In this document: positions 35,292 through 47,773 of the stretch, piece by piece
How positions within the stretch are numbered: the first letter of the stretch is position 1
Layout of the letters: each line of letters begins with the position of its first letter
Assembly: GCA_024036415.1 (NCBI GenBank)
Contig: JAMWET010000521.1
Location: 268,501 to 332,500, forward strand
Length of the DNA: 64,000 nucleotides
Direction: 5' to 3'
Origin: Prochilodus magdalenae
Lineage: Eukaryota > Chordata > Actinopteri > Characiformes > Prochilodontidae
Position numbers and translations under genes: made by a program
Notes under the pieces: model-generated
Told to the model about the DNA's origin: nothing
Databases searched by the model: none
Seen by the model: only the letters and a program-made list of their open reading frames with translations

Positions 35292-38200
35292 CTGTTCATG
35301 ATCTGATGAAGACGGACACTGACTGGGTGCTGGCCAACCTTGGCGTGTCTGGATTCTACAGGGTTAACTACGACTCCCAGAACTGGCAGCGCCTCCTCTC
35401 ACAGCTGTCCTCAGATCACTCGGTCAGTCATGTTACTACTCCAGTGTCTCTTTAAGTCTATGAAGTAACGTTTAATGATCGTCACACAGTAATGAAGTCC
35501 GTATGTGTGCTAGTTATTGATCATGTTACACCCCGTCCTGAACGTGCTAATGACCGTGTGCTGTTCTGGTGTTAATGCAGGTCATTCCTGAAATCAACAG
35601 AGCTCAGACTATTGATGATGCTTTCAACCTGGCAAGGTAAGACCGTCCAACCTACAGCCCATCTAGAGGGTCAGTTTAACCTGCACAGCGACTGTAACTC
35701 AGTCAGATTAATCCAGTATGAATCTGCAGCGTGTGTAGTGTTTACAGTCTGACGGTAATAACTGTGGCGGGATTATAATCCAGTATGAATCTGCAGCGTG
35801 TGTAGTGTTTACAGTCTGACGGTAATAACTGTGGCGGGATTATAATCCAGTATGAATCTGCAGCGTGTGTAGTGTTTACAGTCTGACGGTAATAACTGTG
35901 GAGGGATTATAATCCAGTATGAATCTGCAGCGTGTGTAGTGTTTACAGTCTGACAGTAATAACTGTGGAGTGATTATAATCCAGTATGAATCTGCAGCGT
36001 GTGTAGTGTTTACAGTCTGACGGTAATAACTGTGGAGGGATTATAATCCAGTATGAATCTGCAGCGAGTGTAGTGTTTACAGTCTGACGGTAATAACTGT
36101 GGAGAGATTATAATCCAGTATGAATCTGCAGAGTGTGTAGTCTTTACAGTCTGACAGTAATAACTGTGGAGGGATTATAATCCAGTATGAATCTGCAGCG
36201 TGTGTAGTGTTTACAGTCTGACGGTAATAACTGTGGAGGGATTATAATCCAGTATGAATCTGCAGCGTGTGTAGTGTTCACAGTCTGACAGTAATAACTG
36301 TGGAGGGATTATAATCCAGTATGAATCTGCAGCGTGTGTAGTGTTTACAGTCTGACAGTAATAACTGTGGAGGGATTATAATCCGGTATGAATCTGCAGC
36401 GTGTGTAGTGTTTACAGTCTGACGGTAATAACTGTGGAGGGATTATAATCCAGTATGAATCTGCAGCGTGTGTAGTGTTTACAGTCTGACGGTAATAACT
36501 GTGGAGGGATTATAATCCAGTATGAATCTGCAGCGTGTGTAGTGTTTACGGTCTGACGGTAATAACTGTGGACAGATTATAATCTAGTATAAATCTGCAG
36601 CGTGTGTAGTGTTTACGGTCTGACGGTAATAACTGTGGAGTGATTATAATCCAGTATGAATCTGCAGCGTGTGTAGTCTTTACAGTCTGACGGTAATAAC
36701 TGTGGAGGGATTATAATCCAGTATGAATCTGCAGCGTGTGTAGTGTTTACAGTCTGACAGTAATAACTGTGGAGGGATTATAATCCAGTATGAATGTGCA
36801 GCGTGTGTAGTGTTTACGGTCTGACGGTAATAACTGTGGAGAGATTATAATCCAGTATGAATCTGCAGCGTGTGTAGTGTTTACAGTCTGACGGTAATAA
36901 CTGTGGAGGGATTATAATCCAGTATGAATCTGCAGCGTGTGTAGTGTTTACAGTCTGACGATAATAATTGTGGAGGGATTATAATCCAGTATGAATCTGC
37001 AGCGTGTGTAGTGTTTACAGTCTGACGGTAATAACTGTGGAGGGATTATAATCCAGTATGAATCTGCAGCGTGTGTAGTGTTTACAGTCTGACGGTAATA
37101 ACTGTGGAGGGATTATAATCCAGTATGAATTCTGTTGCGTGTGTAGTGTTTACAGTCTGGCAGTAATAACTGTGGAGGGATTATAATCCAGTATGAATTC
37201 TGTGGCGTGTGTCCGGTGCTGTGATGCTGATATAAGAGGCTATGGCCTTTCAGGGCAGGCTATCTGTGATACTAGCCTGTAGGAATTATATCCAAGCAAT
37301 CTCCCAATGTCTCCTGGTCATTTAAGAAGTTTTTCTCCATCAAGCCCCAATTATTTTTTATTATGTTGGTTGTCCTTTTAAGAGCGAAGATCATCAGCTT
37401 AACTTTGGCTCTGAGCACCACCAAGTATCTCTCTGAGGAGAGGGAGTACATGCCATGGGAGGCTGCCATCAATAACCTCAATTACTTCTTCCTGATGTTT
37501 GATCGGACTGAAGTCTATGGAGCACTGCAGGTATTTCTGATAAGGCTGCACTCATAAGAATATGTGGTATTAGGTATGGAAACGTTCATGCTAGAAATAA
37601 ATACAGCCAGTCCTGCTTAGAACATGTTCCTGAACTTCATTTTCCTGTACCCACTGTAGAAATACCTGCGGGGTAAAGTCCAGCCTCTGTTTAATTACTT
37701 CAGGGACGTCACAGCAAACTGGACTCAGATTCCAGCGGGTCACACCGAGCAGTACGTGCATTTATATTATATTTATTATATATATATATGGTTTTTTTTT
37801 TTCTCATTGTTGTTTTTTTAAACAGGTATCAGTACCTACAGTGCCTATGTCTTATGACTTTTTTGCAGATACAACCAGATTAATGCCATCTCACTGGGAT
37901 GCAGGACTGGAGTAGAAGGTTGCACTGATCTCACCAAAATGTGGTACCGGCAGTGGATGGAGAATCCAGACCAAAACCCGTAAGACACTCAAACTTAATT
38001 CAGTTCAGCCTAAAGGAATTCTGCAGTGCAGTGTGTTAAGTCTATGAACTGTACAGCATCATGTGACCAGTAGTGGCAGTGTAGGAAATACCCTCTGGTG
38101 TTTGATGGGACCTCATGTTGGCTAATGCTAGCTTCAGTGGTGCTAAGTTCAGCAGATTCGCAAATATGCCACAGCACACTGTAAAGTTCAGGCATCACAG

Positions 38201-41200
38201 GTATACATGCAGTTGTTTAACTGTGAAGGATCAGCTGGTTAAACCAGATTGCTACAGCGCCACCCTGAGGCAGACCAGTGCTGCAGCTCTATTTAAGAAT
38301 ACCACAGATAGAAGCTCTTTTAGCAAGTTTAGTCAGGGATGCCCCAGAACATTCAGAGGGTACACCAATTTTTCAAAATTCCCACATAACTCGGTTGAGA
38401 TATAAGAGATATAACACTCATCCAAAGTCGGTTTGGTGTAAAATGGTACAGTATTGGTGGAACCAGGGTTCTGTCTAAAACACACAAAGACATGTTATTG
38501 ACTGCCTAAACCACCAGTGGACCTACACGTCTTCTGAGTGTATATTGAATGTTGCTGGTGGGAAATCTGGAACTGTTTTCATTGGGGACTATTTTGCCTT
38601 ATAACACCCTTCATGTATTCCTCCACCAAGAATGTATTAAAACTATATGATCAAATACTATGTAGGCCACATTTATCTCCACACCATCATAAACAGCATC
38701 TCAGACATCAGGCAGCGTATTCAGAACCACCTCCTGTAGGAACTTTCTATGAGGGAGCTTTTAGAGGAGGACGTCTGGTTACCTTCACCACCACTGTGAA
38801 CTGTTCTTACTTAGAATGGCATTTTGTACAAAATCACTCTGAATGACTTTTTTGTCAGCTCACCTTCTCAGATTAATGTATGACCTCTCCACCCTTCTTC
38901 CAGTATTCACCCCAACCTGAGGTCGGCTGTGTACTGCGATGCCATCGCTGCTGGCGGTGTGGAGGAGTGGGAGTTTGCCTGGAAGATGTACAAGAACAGC
39001 GGCAGTGCTTCTGAAACAGAGAAGCTGTTGTATGTTTTGTCCTGTACTAAAAATCCCTGGCTTCTGAACAGGTGAGCCTACACTCTGAATAACATCCTGC
39101 AGGCAGCTTTACCATTAGCATTAGTGCAACATACCATTAGCATCTAAGCTAATTGATAGCTAGCCTTAACCATTAGTTCTGCCTTAGCTAGCTGTTTCCA
39201 CTTTAGCTAGTTAGCTTGCGGCCTTTGTGAGCTTATCTGACTGACTGGCCAGAGTAAGAAACTCCCTGTAAAATCCACTATATCAAGGGTATCTAGTTTG
39301 GTATCTAGTAGGGTATCCACTTCGACCAGCGGGTGCTAATGCTAGCTTGGTCCGCTAGCTAGCTAACATTAGAGCCCACAGACACCAAACTGTGTTTTTG
39401 ATTGGTGTAAGAACTGCAACTCAGCTTATCAACTGCAGACTGTCCTTCAGTCTTTTCTTTCTCACCACAAGGAAAGAGCTAGAACGGTAACTGAGTAGAT
39501 TTTTAGTTTTGGACAACAACAAACACAGACTTCCAGCGGCCTGCTGGAAAAGCAGAACCTCAGGCGGCTCAGTAGAGGCTCAGACCCGGACGTGTTAACA
39601 AGCAGGTCACTGTGGAAGGAACCGAACCCTTTTTAAGTCAGAGTGGTGCCGAATAAACAAGGAGCGACAGTGGAGCGGTTTACAGGTCCTGTGATTGTCA
39701 TTGGTTTTGGGGCTCTGGGGTCTGGCATGGTGCCTTTCGCTACTTAACATGGCAAAGAACCACCTACTGCCAAAATGACCAATCACAAGCCTGCTTTTAC
39801 TCTAAAGTAAATGATGAGCAGAGTGTCTGAACTTAGCTGAAGCAACAAACCTTTAATTCACATTAGACTCATATACACTGACGCCCAGTTGGCCAAGCGG
39901 AATACAGTTGGCGGAATGCTTTGCCAGGTTGCCAAACTACAGATATCAGACTCTCTGCCCACGTGATCCATGGCTAAGGCCAGCATATCTACGACACACA
40001 TTGTTGTAGATATTTTATTGACTATCTAGCACCACCAGTGAACCTACACGTGTCTTCTGAGTATATATGGAATGTTGATGATGAAAATCTGGAAAACCTG
40101 GAAATGCTAAGTTCCTTTGGGGGACTATTTGACCTCACAGCGCCCTGCAGCATGTATCCCTCCACCATGAATGGAGTTTAAGGCTGAGATCTTCTCCACA
40201 CTATCATAAACAGCGTCTCAGACATCAGGCAGCGTATTCAGAACCACCTCATGTAGGAACTTCCTGTGAGGGAGCTTTTAGAGGGGGACGTCTGGTTACC
40301 TTCACCACCAAGTCATTTTGTTGAATGTTGAAAATAAGGGTTCTGTAAAGCTGTGCACTGGAAATTGCTTTTGTTTTCCAAAAACATAGACTTAAATTTA
40401 CCCAAATTGTCCTTCATTGTTATTTACCTAGGTACCTGGAATACACCTTAGATCCGACAATGCTCCGGAAGCAGGATGCCACTTCAGCCATTCTGCATGT
40501 GGCCAACAGTGTACATGGACATCGGTTAGCTTGGCATTTCATCAGAGAAAACTGGGATCAGTTTATTTCCGAGTGAGTTAGTTCTGTCCAGTCGTTTCAG
40601 TAAGTCTAAGATTGTCCTGAAACCTTGATGAAAGCCCTGAGCTTTGTGTGTTGCAGGTATGGTGGATTTCTCTCATTTACAACGATTCTTCTTGGAGTAT
40701 CCAAAAGGTTTTCCTCAGCATTTGAGCTAATGGAGGTATGTGAGTAATATCTGACTCTGACAGACAGTGTCAGCTGGTGGTAGGTTTATTTCAACTGTGT
40801 ATTGTTACTGACAACTCAGACCAAATATGGAAACTGCAGTGACTATGAAACAGAAGGATAGATTTTCTGCCTCACAGAAACTAACTTGGGAACGCCCATA
40901 CCTGTAGAAGTTGTGAGGTGTTACCCTGTTAGTGAGGTTGAACACTGGCCAGCGTCCTGATGGCAAGGACGATGCTCTTCCACCCGACTCTAGACAACTT
41001 GAACCTGATGGTATGGTGTTGGAATGTGCCATCACTGTGAGGGTACATGAAGTCCATGAAGGGCTACAAATAGCCACCAAGCAATGAAACATAGCAGGCA
41101 CCGGTCAATGGCGTGTTAGTGGACCCAACCCATGCCATGAGCTCACACCCCCACACCAGTATGGAACCACCACCGACAGCCTGCACAGTGCCTTTTGTTG

Positions 41201-42044
41201 AGAGCTGGGCTCCATGGCATCATGAGGGGGTGCACCACACACGAACCCCATCAGCCCCAAACAACTCTCAAGCCCAGGTGAGGCGCTGTGTCCGGTGTGG
41301 TGGTGTTAACAGGGGCACCCTGGTGGGTCTTCTGCTCCCGTATCCCATGGAAGCTAAGGAGCGCTGCACTGGAGCTCCTGGTTTGAACGTGGAAGTGATT
41401 CCTGCCCGAGTCGCTCGTCTATTTGCATGGACAGTTCTAGCCAGGCGCCGCCGGTCACCACCATTAAGCACCCGTGGGAGTCACCGCGCTGTACACTGTG
41501 TGGTAATATAGCCAGTGTTGAACCTCACTCGCAAGATAACACCTCACAACTTCTACAGGTGTGGGTGCTCCCAAGCCGTCCCCTGAGGTAGCACCCCTTC
41601 ATAATCAACCCACACGATATCACATGACTTCTGGAATGCCTGGGTGGTGTTGTTACCACCCAAATAACTTAAATGCCCAAACAAAAGCTGACATCCTAGT
41701 AACACCTCGTAATGTGCTGTGTCATTTCACCCTAGAAAGGGTCATGACGCAACGGACTGTGTCAGCTGGCATCTCAGTATCACTGGTTATAGAAGCAGCC
41801 CCACGGAGTGATGGTGGCTACTGAAACGAGCCTGTGTGAGTGCTGCAGATATGAGACCCTGAATCGATTTCTCTCCCTGTTCACATTACAGTTATACCTT
41901 CTCCAAAGAGAACTCCTCTCTGCTGGACACACGCATGCAGGTTTTGTGGTGCATCATGCTGCTGAGTTGGCCAACGCTAACGTGAAATGGATGGCTGAGA
42001 ATAAACAGGAAGTCATGATGTGGCTAAGAAAAGAAACAGCCTGA
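35292..42044 (+). CDS. Copy C exons 12-20: C-terminal domain, frame kept within exons
   Basis: Nine exons with the same lengths and phases as copy B, except exon 19, which is one codon shorter. They encode the ERAP1-like C-terminal domain ([32 protein letters not shown], ending MWLRKETA, stop 42042-42044). Exons 12 and 13 are virtually identical to copy B. The segment is out of frame with exon 11 if the GTATAA donor is used. Confidence 0.85.
35704..37215. repeat. 67-bp minisatellite in copy C intron 13 (about 22 units)
   Basis: Same unit as copy B intron 13 (GATTATAATCCAGTATGAAT start, 67-bp period) with point variants, expanded to about 1.5 kb. Its 5' flank is almost identical to copy B. 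Confidence 0.95.
38455..38800 (+). repeat. Dispersed repeat family R, diverged copy in C intron 16
   Basis: It matches 40010-40315 and 22390-22690 over blocks such as CATAAACAGCATCTCAGACA and GGAGGACGTCTGGTTACCTT, but is more diverged. Confidence 0.6.
40010..40315 (+). repeat. Dispersed repeat family R, copy in C intron 17
   Basis: It is nearly identical to 22430-22660 over about 230 bp. This is the third copy in the window. Confidence 0.7.
40885..41575. mobile_element. Element with ~65-bp terminal inverted repeats, class unknown
   Basis: The left arm 40885-40950 (CTTGGGA...CCTGTAGAAGTTGTGAGGTG...AACACTGGC) is the inverse of the right arm 41511-41575 with few mismatches. About 560 bp lie between them, including a plus-strand frame (41113-41511) with no recognisable domain. 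It occupies copy C intron 19. Long TIRs suggest a DNA transposon derivative. Confidence 0.6.
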
Positions 42045-43039
42045 GTTTACTCAAGATGGAGCCGCTGTCAGCTTTATAGGCCATCTCATTTTGGGTTTCT
42101 ATTTCAGGTTCTCTCTCTTGTTTTATTTACATAATCATTCTAGAACATTAGTGGACCAGTTTGGTTCCACCTGCATGATGTACCCAAGCAGCATCATTCT
42201 CACAATCTGGAAAACCATAGAAACCACCTAGCAACTCTTTAACAATCATCTACCATAATAAAGCAACTACCTGCCAATACCTTAGCAACCAGGTAGGGTA
42301 ATATAGCAGCTAATGAGCTTAGTAGGGGATAATTTGGCAAACATTGAAGGAATATATACAATTGTATTAACCTATAAATCATAGGAGGGTTAAATCCTGT
42401 GTAGGGAGGCCAAGCCTTAGGGTTCTAGCCTGTACCCTGAAGGTCAGGAGAACTGTTTTTAAAGGTCAAGGCCAGGGCTATTAAAATGAATTTAAACTTA
42501 AAGTAAAGACAGGAGGGGCAACGTCAGGGTGGAGTACCATCCTGAGACGTCAGGTAGGACTTCTAACGTTTGGATGCGATGGTTCTACAAAGACGTTCCA
42601 TGTTTGTGTCTTTGTGTTTATTCAGTGTTTTATTATCACCTTGTATTTTATTTTGGAGATGTATAGGAAAGCGGGAGGCGCAAGCCTCACCTCCTGAACA
42701 CTGTTTAAATACGGAAGCTCTGTATCCGTCGCAAATAAATTTAACCTGCCCAGGAAGGGATTGGTTTTCAGCAGACACCTGAAAATAAAGCTTGGAGCCT
42801 CTTCTCTGTAATCTAGAACCCAGCGTCTGATGTTTTTGTTGGAGAGTTGTTGGTTTATTTTAAAAGCTAAAGGGGTTCATTCTGATGTCTGGCCTGGTGT
42901 TGCCATAACATGACACCCCTAGGAACCACTAGGAACAGCTATAGCCACCATTTACCAACACACTAGCAACCAGGTGGGATACCGTACCATTCAACCACCT
43001 ATGAACATACAGCACTGATTATGAACATGCTGGCTGTCT

Positions 43040-43430
43040 CTGTATCTCTCCCTCTTTCTGTATCTCTTCTTCTCTGTTTCTCTCTCTGTTGCTCTTTGTA
43101 TCTCTCTCCCTCATTTTCTGTATCACTCTCTCTCTGTCACTCCCTCTCATTTTTTGTGTCTTTCTCTCTCTCTCTCTCTGTCTCTCTCTCATTCTCTGTA
43201 TCTCTATTTCTTTCTGTATATCTCTCTCATTTCCTCTCTCTGTAGCTCTCCCTCTCTGTATCTCTGTGTATCTCTCTCTCATTCTCTATTTCTTTCTGTA
43301 TCTTGCTCTCTGTATACTTCTCCCTCTCTGTATCCCCCACTCTGTCTCTCTCTCTCTCTGTCTCTCTTTCATTCTCTGTGTCTCTCTCTCTGTATCTCTC
43401 CCTCCCTCTCTCTCCGTGTCTGTGAGTGTC
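43040..43430. repeat. CT-rich microsatellite tract
   Basis: TCTCTC/TGTATC-rich low-complexity pyrimidine tract. All overlapping frames read as SLSLSL-type strings. Confidence 0.9.
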
Positions 43431-43843
43431 AGTTCTCCTGAATCAGACGCTGATTGAGTTCTTACAGCTCTGTGCTGAGAGGAAGCAGACAGGACAGCAC
43501 AGATGGACAGGGGAAGTGTGATGTGTCACTGCCGTGTCTGGGAACAGCTGCGGTGCTGTCACCATCATACTGACCCCAGGAAAGCAGCTGTCACTGCTGC
43601 GGTGCCGCAGACACCTTTACCAGAGCACAGCACCCTGAGTAAACACGGCACAGTCGTACGGTGGCCGCAGGGTCTCAGGGGAAGCTGATGTACCCGATAC
43701 CTCTCACTGGGACTCGTGAGGCTCACTGTTATGGGGTTATGATGATATTTGTGGGGTTTGTATAACTAACTGTTCTGCTGATCTGTTTAGGATGTTCAGT
43801 AAATGATCCTTGAGCTTTGGACAGGCTCTGTATAAATCAGAGA

Positions 43844-43846
<3 letters not shown>

Positions 43847-43892
<46 letters not shown>
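43847..43892. repeat. (TTA)n microsatellite
   Basis: About 15 uninterrupted TTA units. Confidence 0.95.
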
Positions 43893-43893
<1 letters not shown>

Positions 43894-44446
43894 GATCTGT
43901 GCTTTAATAAACGGGGATATGCTTTCATATTGACCTCTCCAGAATCAAAATCAGACTGTCCGTTTCTCAGACACAGATTAAGCACACCTCTAGGGTGAAG
44001 CCTGCTTCAGCACCATGCTTAACCCCATAGGTGTCCCATTAAGCTGGTTCTGAGAATTCCCCGGGACTGACAGCGTTAGCTTGTAGCATTCATGCTAGCT
44101 TTCCTACTTCATTTAACTTACCAAACTCACTCAGAAGTAGGAGCGCAGACATTCCGTTTCAGAGGGGGAATCCCGCTGAGCCCAGCGCTCCGCCTTGTTT
44201 ACTGACAGGCCGCATTTAAAAGCCGCCGCATGGTGAGAATTAGTTTACAATCCAGCCCATCTTATTTTTAACTCAGCGGGGGGTCTTCCTTCAAGGTGTT
44301 AATTACAACGTGACATGACCGTCACCCACCTGTCTGTCGTTAGGATGTGGAAGGATTAGCTATTTTAAGAAGCTTGTGCTTTTAATGTGTAAAGATCACA
44401 CGGCGTTCCAGAAAAATCCCAACCAGTAACCTGTATTCTCGGGCTC

Positions 44447-44452
44447 TTTATT
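44447..44452 (-). other. Possible poly(A) signal of mespb-like gene
   Basis: TTTATT on the plus strand is AATAAA on the gene strand, about 150 bp past the stop codon. Confidence 0.35.
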
Positions 44453-44599
44453 TACCCAGGTATGTGCAGTTAATAAATATATGTATATATGTCTCTCTTT
44501 TAAAGTACAAAAATATAAATAAGCATATAAAATACAGAGTATTTACAGTCTTTAAAGTATCAACATCACTGTAGAAACAAACAGCCGGGTCATTAGCCG

Positions 44600-45912
44600 T
44601 TAGCATTGTCCATAGTAGCAGTACTGCTGCTCAGGAAGCCAGTAGTCTTCTGCTGGAGATGGAGGGAGGATGCATTCTGTGTTCTGTAAAACAATAGACA
44701 AGAAGAGATTGAATATTAATCTGGGTGTACGTTAACATAGCAACACAGTATAGCAAGTATATATAGGCCATGTATCTCCAGAAAGATAACTTTACAGGAG
44801 AGAGAAAAAACGTACTGTACTTTTAATGTAAGTCAATGGAACCAGAAATGTTTCCAAGCCATTTTGGGTCAATTTTTTTGGTCCATTCATCATGAAATTC
44901 ATCCACAATGTAAAGGACAACATGTCTTTTCGAATTAGGCCAAAACTGAAAAAATGACTAAAATTGACATACAGGGTGTATAAAGTATATATCCATAATC
45001 TCCATGTATATACCATGGATAGTAATGCATGGTACGGGTTCCTGGATTGGCTTGACTGTGCAGTTCTACCAAAAACCCTTCATTAGTGGTAGGATTTTTG
45101 AACTTTGAAAAGCTTCATGCTCAGAATCTCGTTTACAGAATTCCGGTTCTGAAGAACCGTCCACAGGAAGGTTCTCCAGAGTTCCAAAAAGACGCTCTGC
45201 CATGGCATTGCTCTGAAGAACCTTACTGGGCACCTCTATGTCTAGTAGTGTTTTAAAATCCACAGAGAGAGTGTGGGTCCTGAGCACATACCTGATAGGT
45301 AGACATGTTGAGGACCTCCTGAGTCAGGAAGCTCTGGTCTGGATTGCCGACTTGGCTGAAGTTCTCCGCCTGGAAAAAGGCTGGCGCTGGTGGGCTTGGA
45401 GCCTCCATCTGGGCAACCCCATCTTGGCTCAGCTCCAGCTGAGCAGACAAGTGGGAGATGTAGCGGATGGTGAGGCGCAGGGTCTCGATCTTGGTCAGGG
45501 TCTGTCCGGCTGGGGCTACTGAGGGAGGCAGGTAGGACCTGAGATGATGAAGAGCCTTGGTCAAGTCCCTCATCCTCAGCTTCTCTCGTTCACTCGCACC
45601 TTGACGCTTGATGCCGGGGCATTTGGACCTGGGGCGCCCGGTTCGCCTGGCCGGCTTGGCCTTCTTGTGTTCTTCTTGTTCGCTGGTGCTCTTTTGGAGA
45701 ACGCTCTGTGGAAAGTTCTCCTGTCCGCTTGCACAGTTGAAGGTCGGAGGAGATAAGCAGCAGGAGTCTGTGGACGAAGCCGGAGAAAGGCTGCTGCAGG
45801 CACTGTAGTAGCCAGCATCGGAACCAGCGTAGCTCTGGTCCAGAAGGTTCTCACAGTCAAACAGAAAGGCAGAGTTGTCCTGAAGCTGGAGGAGAGAGCT
45901 GGAGAAATCCAT
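44600..45912 (-). CDS. mespb: Mesp-family bHLH transcription factor (mespb-like), 2 exons, 234 aa
   Basis: Mesoderm posterior bHLH factor; the family acts in presomitic mesoderm segmentation and cardiac mesoderm. Exon 1 is 45912-45292 (207 codons, donor CTATCAG|GTATGT) and exon 2 is 44683-44600 (27 codons plus TAA, acceptor TTTTACAG). The bHLH domain is at about residues 103-159 (basic REKLRMRDLTKALHHLR, loop YLPPSVAPAGQTLTKIETLR, helix 2 LTIRYISHLSAQL). The N terminus is acidic and Ser-rich (GYYSACSSLSPASS). Exon 2 encodes the C-terminal tail ECILPPSPAEDYWLPEQQ. The family call is firm. The b-type call rests on the remembered look of the termini and is less certain. Confidence 0.9.
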
Positions 45913-45965
45913 GGCTGCTCTGAGAGAGATACGTCTGTGGATGCTGGAGCAGTGTGGAGGTCTAG

Positions 45966-45972
45966 TATATAT
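45966..45972 (-). promoter_or_regulatory. TATA-like box of mespb-like gene
   Basis: ATATATA on the minus strand, 54-60 bp upstream of the ATG and 9 bp downstream of the T-box-like cluster at 45981-46000. Confidence 0.5.
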
Positions 45973-45980
45973 CCCTCAGG

Positions 45981-46000
45981 AGGTGTGAGGTGGCACCTCC
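45981..46000 (-). promoter_or_regulatory. T-box-like site cluster, proximal mespb promoter
   Basis: The plus strand reads AGGTGTGAGGTGGCACCTCC: a T-box half-site AGGTGTGA followed by an AGGTG/CACCT pair. It is matched at 17 of 20 positions by 55882-55901, at the same distance from the other mesp ATG. T-box factors such as Tbx6 are known direct activators of Mesp genes in vertebrates; binding here is inferred. Confidence 0.6.
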
Positions 46001-46374
46001 AGGAGCTGTTGCAGTAGACCGAAAGCAGAGGTGACAGCACAGGCGGGGGGCCATGGGAAAGAGCAGCTCATCCAGGCTCAAGGCTCGAGGTGTGAGCTTC
46101 AGAAGAAACACCTAGGAACTCATTCCCACTCCCATGTTTATGGAAATATCTGGAGTTTTAAGCAACGCTGTTTACAAACATTTAGATATGTTAACAAAGG
46201 GCATTCAAAAGGACGTCGCCTGTGTGCTGGATCAAATTATGGACTTCTTAGATTTTAGGAAGCACGAAAAAACACCAGATGCCTGGAGAATGGAGGGGTG
46301 AGCTGTAGATGATTCTAAAATGACTGAGAACCTACCTAATATACCCCTTCCCAGTCCTTACAAAGAACCGATAG

Positions 46375-47135
46375 ATAGATAGATAGATAGTCTATACTGG
46401 GTCTAGAGCAACACAATAGCAGGTCTCAAGCTGCTCTGTAGTGGGTCTATAGTAACTCTATAGCATTAACCCAGTGGGTCTATAGTAACTCTATAGCGGT
46501 AACCCAGTGGGTCTATAGTGGGCCTATAGCGGGTCTCTAGTGGGTCTGTAGCGGGTCTATAGTAACTCTATAGCGTTAATCCAGTGGGTCTATAGTGGGT
46601 CTGTAGTGGGCCTATAGCAACTCTATAGCAGGTCTGTAGTGAGTCTATAGCAACTCTATAGTGGGTCTGTAGCGGGTCTACAGTAACTCTATAGCATTGA
46701 CATTATCGGTCTATAGTGAGTCTATAGTGGGTCTGTAGCGGGTCTATAGTAACTCTATAGCATTGACATTATCGGTCTATAGTGAGTCTATAGTGGGTCT
46801 GTAGCGGGTCTACAGTAACTCTATAGCATTGACATTATCGGTCTATAGTGAGTCTATAGTGGGTCTGTAGCGGGTCTATAGTAACTCTAGCGTTAATCCA
46901 GTGGGTCTATAGTGGGCCTATAGCAGGTCTGTAGTGGGCCTATAGCAGGTCTGTTGCGAGTCTGTAGTGAGTCTATAGCAACTCTATAGTGGATCTGTAG
47001 TGGGTCTACAGTAACTCTATAGCATTGACGTTATGGGTCTATAGTGAGTCTATAGTAACTCTATAATGTTGACCTAGTGAGTCTATAGTGGGTCTCTAGC
47101 TGGTCTATAGTGAGTCTTTAGGAGGTCTAATAGCC
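46375..47135. repeat. GTCTATAGTGG-type minisatellite
   Basis: Irregular 10-20 bp units (GGTCTATAGTGG, GGTCTGTAGCGG, AACTCTATAGC) repeat over about 760 bp. A higher-order block with TAGCATTGACATTATCGG recurs several times. Confidence 0.9.
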
Positions 47136-47184
47136 TAAAATCTAGAGATCTGTATATCTGACTGTCTGGAGAGGAAAGTGTGGA

Positions 47185-47300
<116 letters not shown>

Positions 47301-47755
47301 ATAAACTGATTTACTAAAAGATCATTGGCTCCAGTCCCCTCCATCAGATGACTCTCACTGCCCTGATGAACCCAGGTTCTCAGCTTCTCCCACACAGGGC
47401 TGTATATTTAAATCTTTGACCTCGGAGGCTGACCCCTGCGGGAGATCCTAGATTAAAGCGGTGGACTAGTTCACCTCCAGTCATTCCCACAACACACGTG
47501 TTACATTTTACCCCTCACAGAACACACCACACACTCCTACCCCACACCCCCGAATCCCAGGTCCCCACAATGCCTCATAAACCTGATACACACATGTACA
47601 TACGTTTCTCTGTGTGTGTGTATAGGTATATGGACATGTATGATCCTCAGTGCTGCAGGTGAAACACGGTGCGTGGTGATGCTTTAAAACTGTGTTATGA
47701 ATAAATCCTATATTTTGATGCTTATGTATATAAGACCCCTCTTTCTTTAGTCCTG

Positions 47756-47773
47756 GGTGTGAAGTGACACCTC
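47756..47773 (-). promoter_or_regulatory. Distal T-box-like cluster upstream of mespb
   Basis: GGTGTGAAGTGACACCTC matches the proximal module at nearly all positions. A further AGGTGTGA half-site is at 47786-47793, and a TATATAAG lies at about 47726-47734. It sits about 1.84 kb upstream of the mespb ATG. No mesp exon is seen beside it. Confidence 0.45.

Larger units (their letters stand above)
28519..42044 (+). pseudogene. Aminopeptidase N copy C: zinc site lost, two frame breaks
   Basis: Tandem ANPEP paralog with the copy B exon plan. Exons: 28519-29168, 29705-29847, 31220-31359, 31507-31633, 31797-31939, 32034-32147, 32787-32930, 33020-33085, 33173-33238, 34526 or 34540-34667, 34774-34849, 35292-35422, 35581-35636, 37383-37530, 37660-37751, 37869-37979, 38904-39071, 40432-40572, 40657-40735, 41892-42044. 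GAMEN reads GTLED and HELAH reads YELAQ, with four residues missing between them; Glu419 (NEGL) and the Tyr (TYSKG) remain. Exon 10 has lost its first 34 nt, and the exon 11 donor removes one nt (ACA|GTATAA), so canonical splicing hits stops at both junctions. Other exons keep clean frames, so decay is recent or the gene makes an altered product. No peptidase activity is expected. Confidence 0.85.
42045..44599. other. Intergenic spacer between ANPEP copy C and mespb
   Basis: No gene is recognised. It holds a possible copy C poly(A) signal (AATAAA 42257-42262), a CT-rich tract (43040-43430) and a (TTA)n run (43847-43892). ANPEP (+) and mesp (-) converge here, tail to tail. Confidence 0.7.

Noticed and set aside
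41113..41511. 132-codon ORF inside the inverted-repeat element
   Set aside because: No recognisable domain; proline-, arginine- and histidine-biased composition. Kept only as part of the element.
45544..45808. Plus-strand ORFs over mespb exon 1
   Set aside because: Shadows of the bHLH-coding minus strand.
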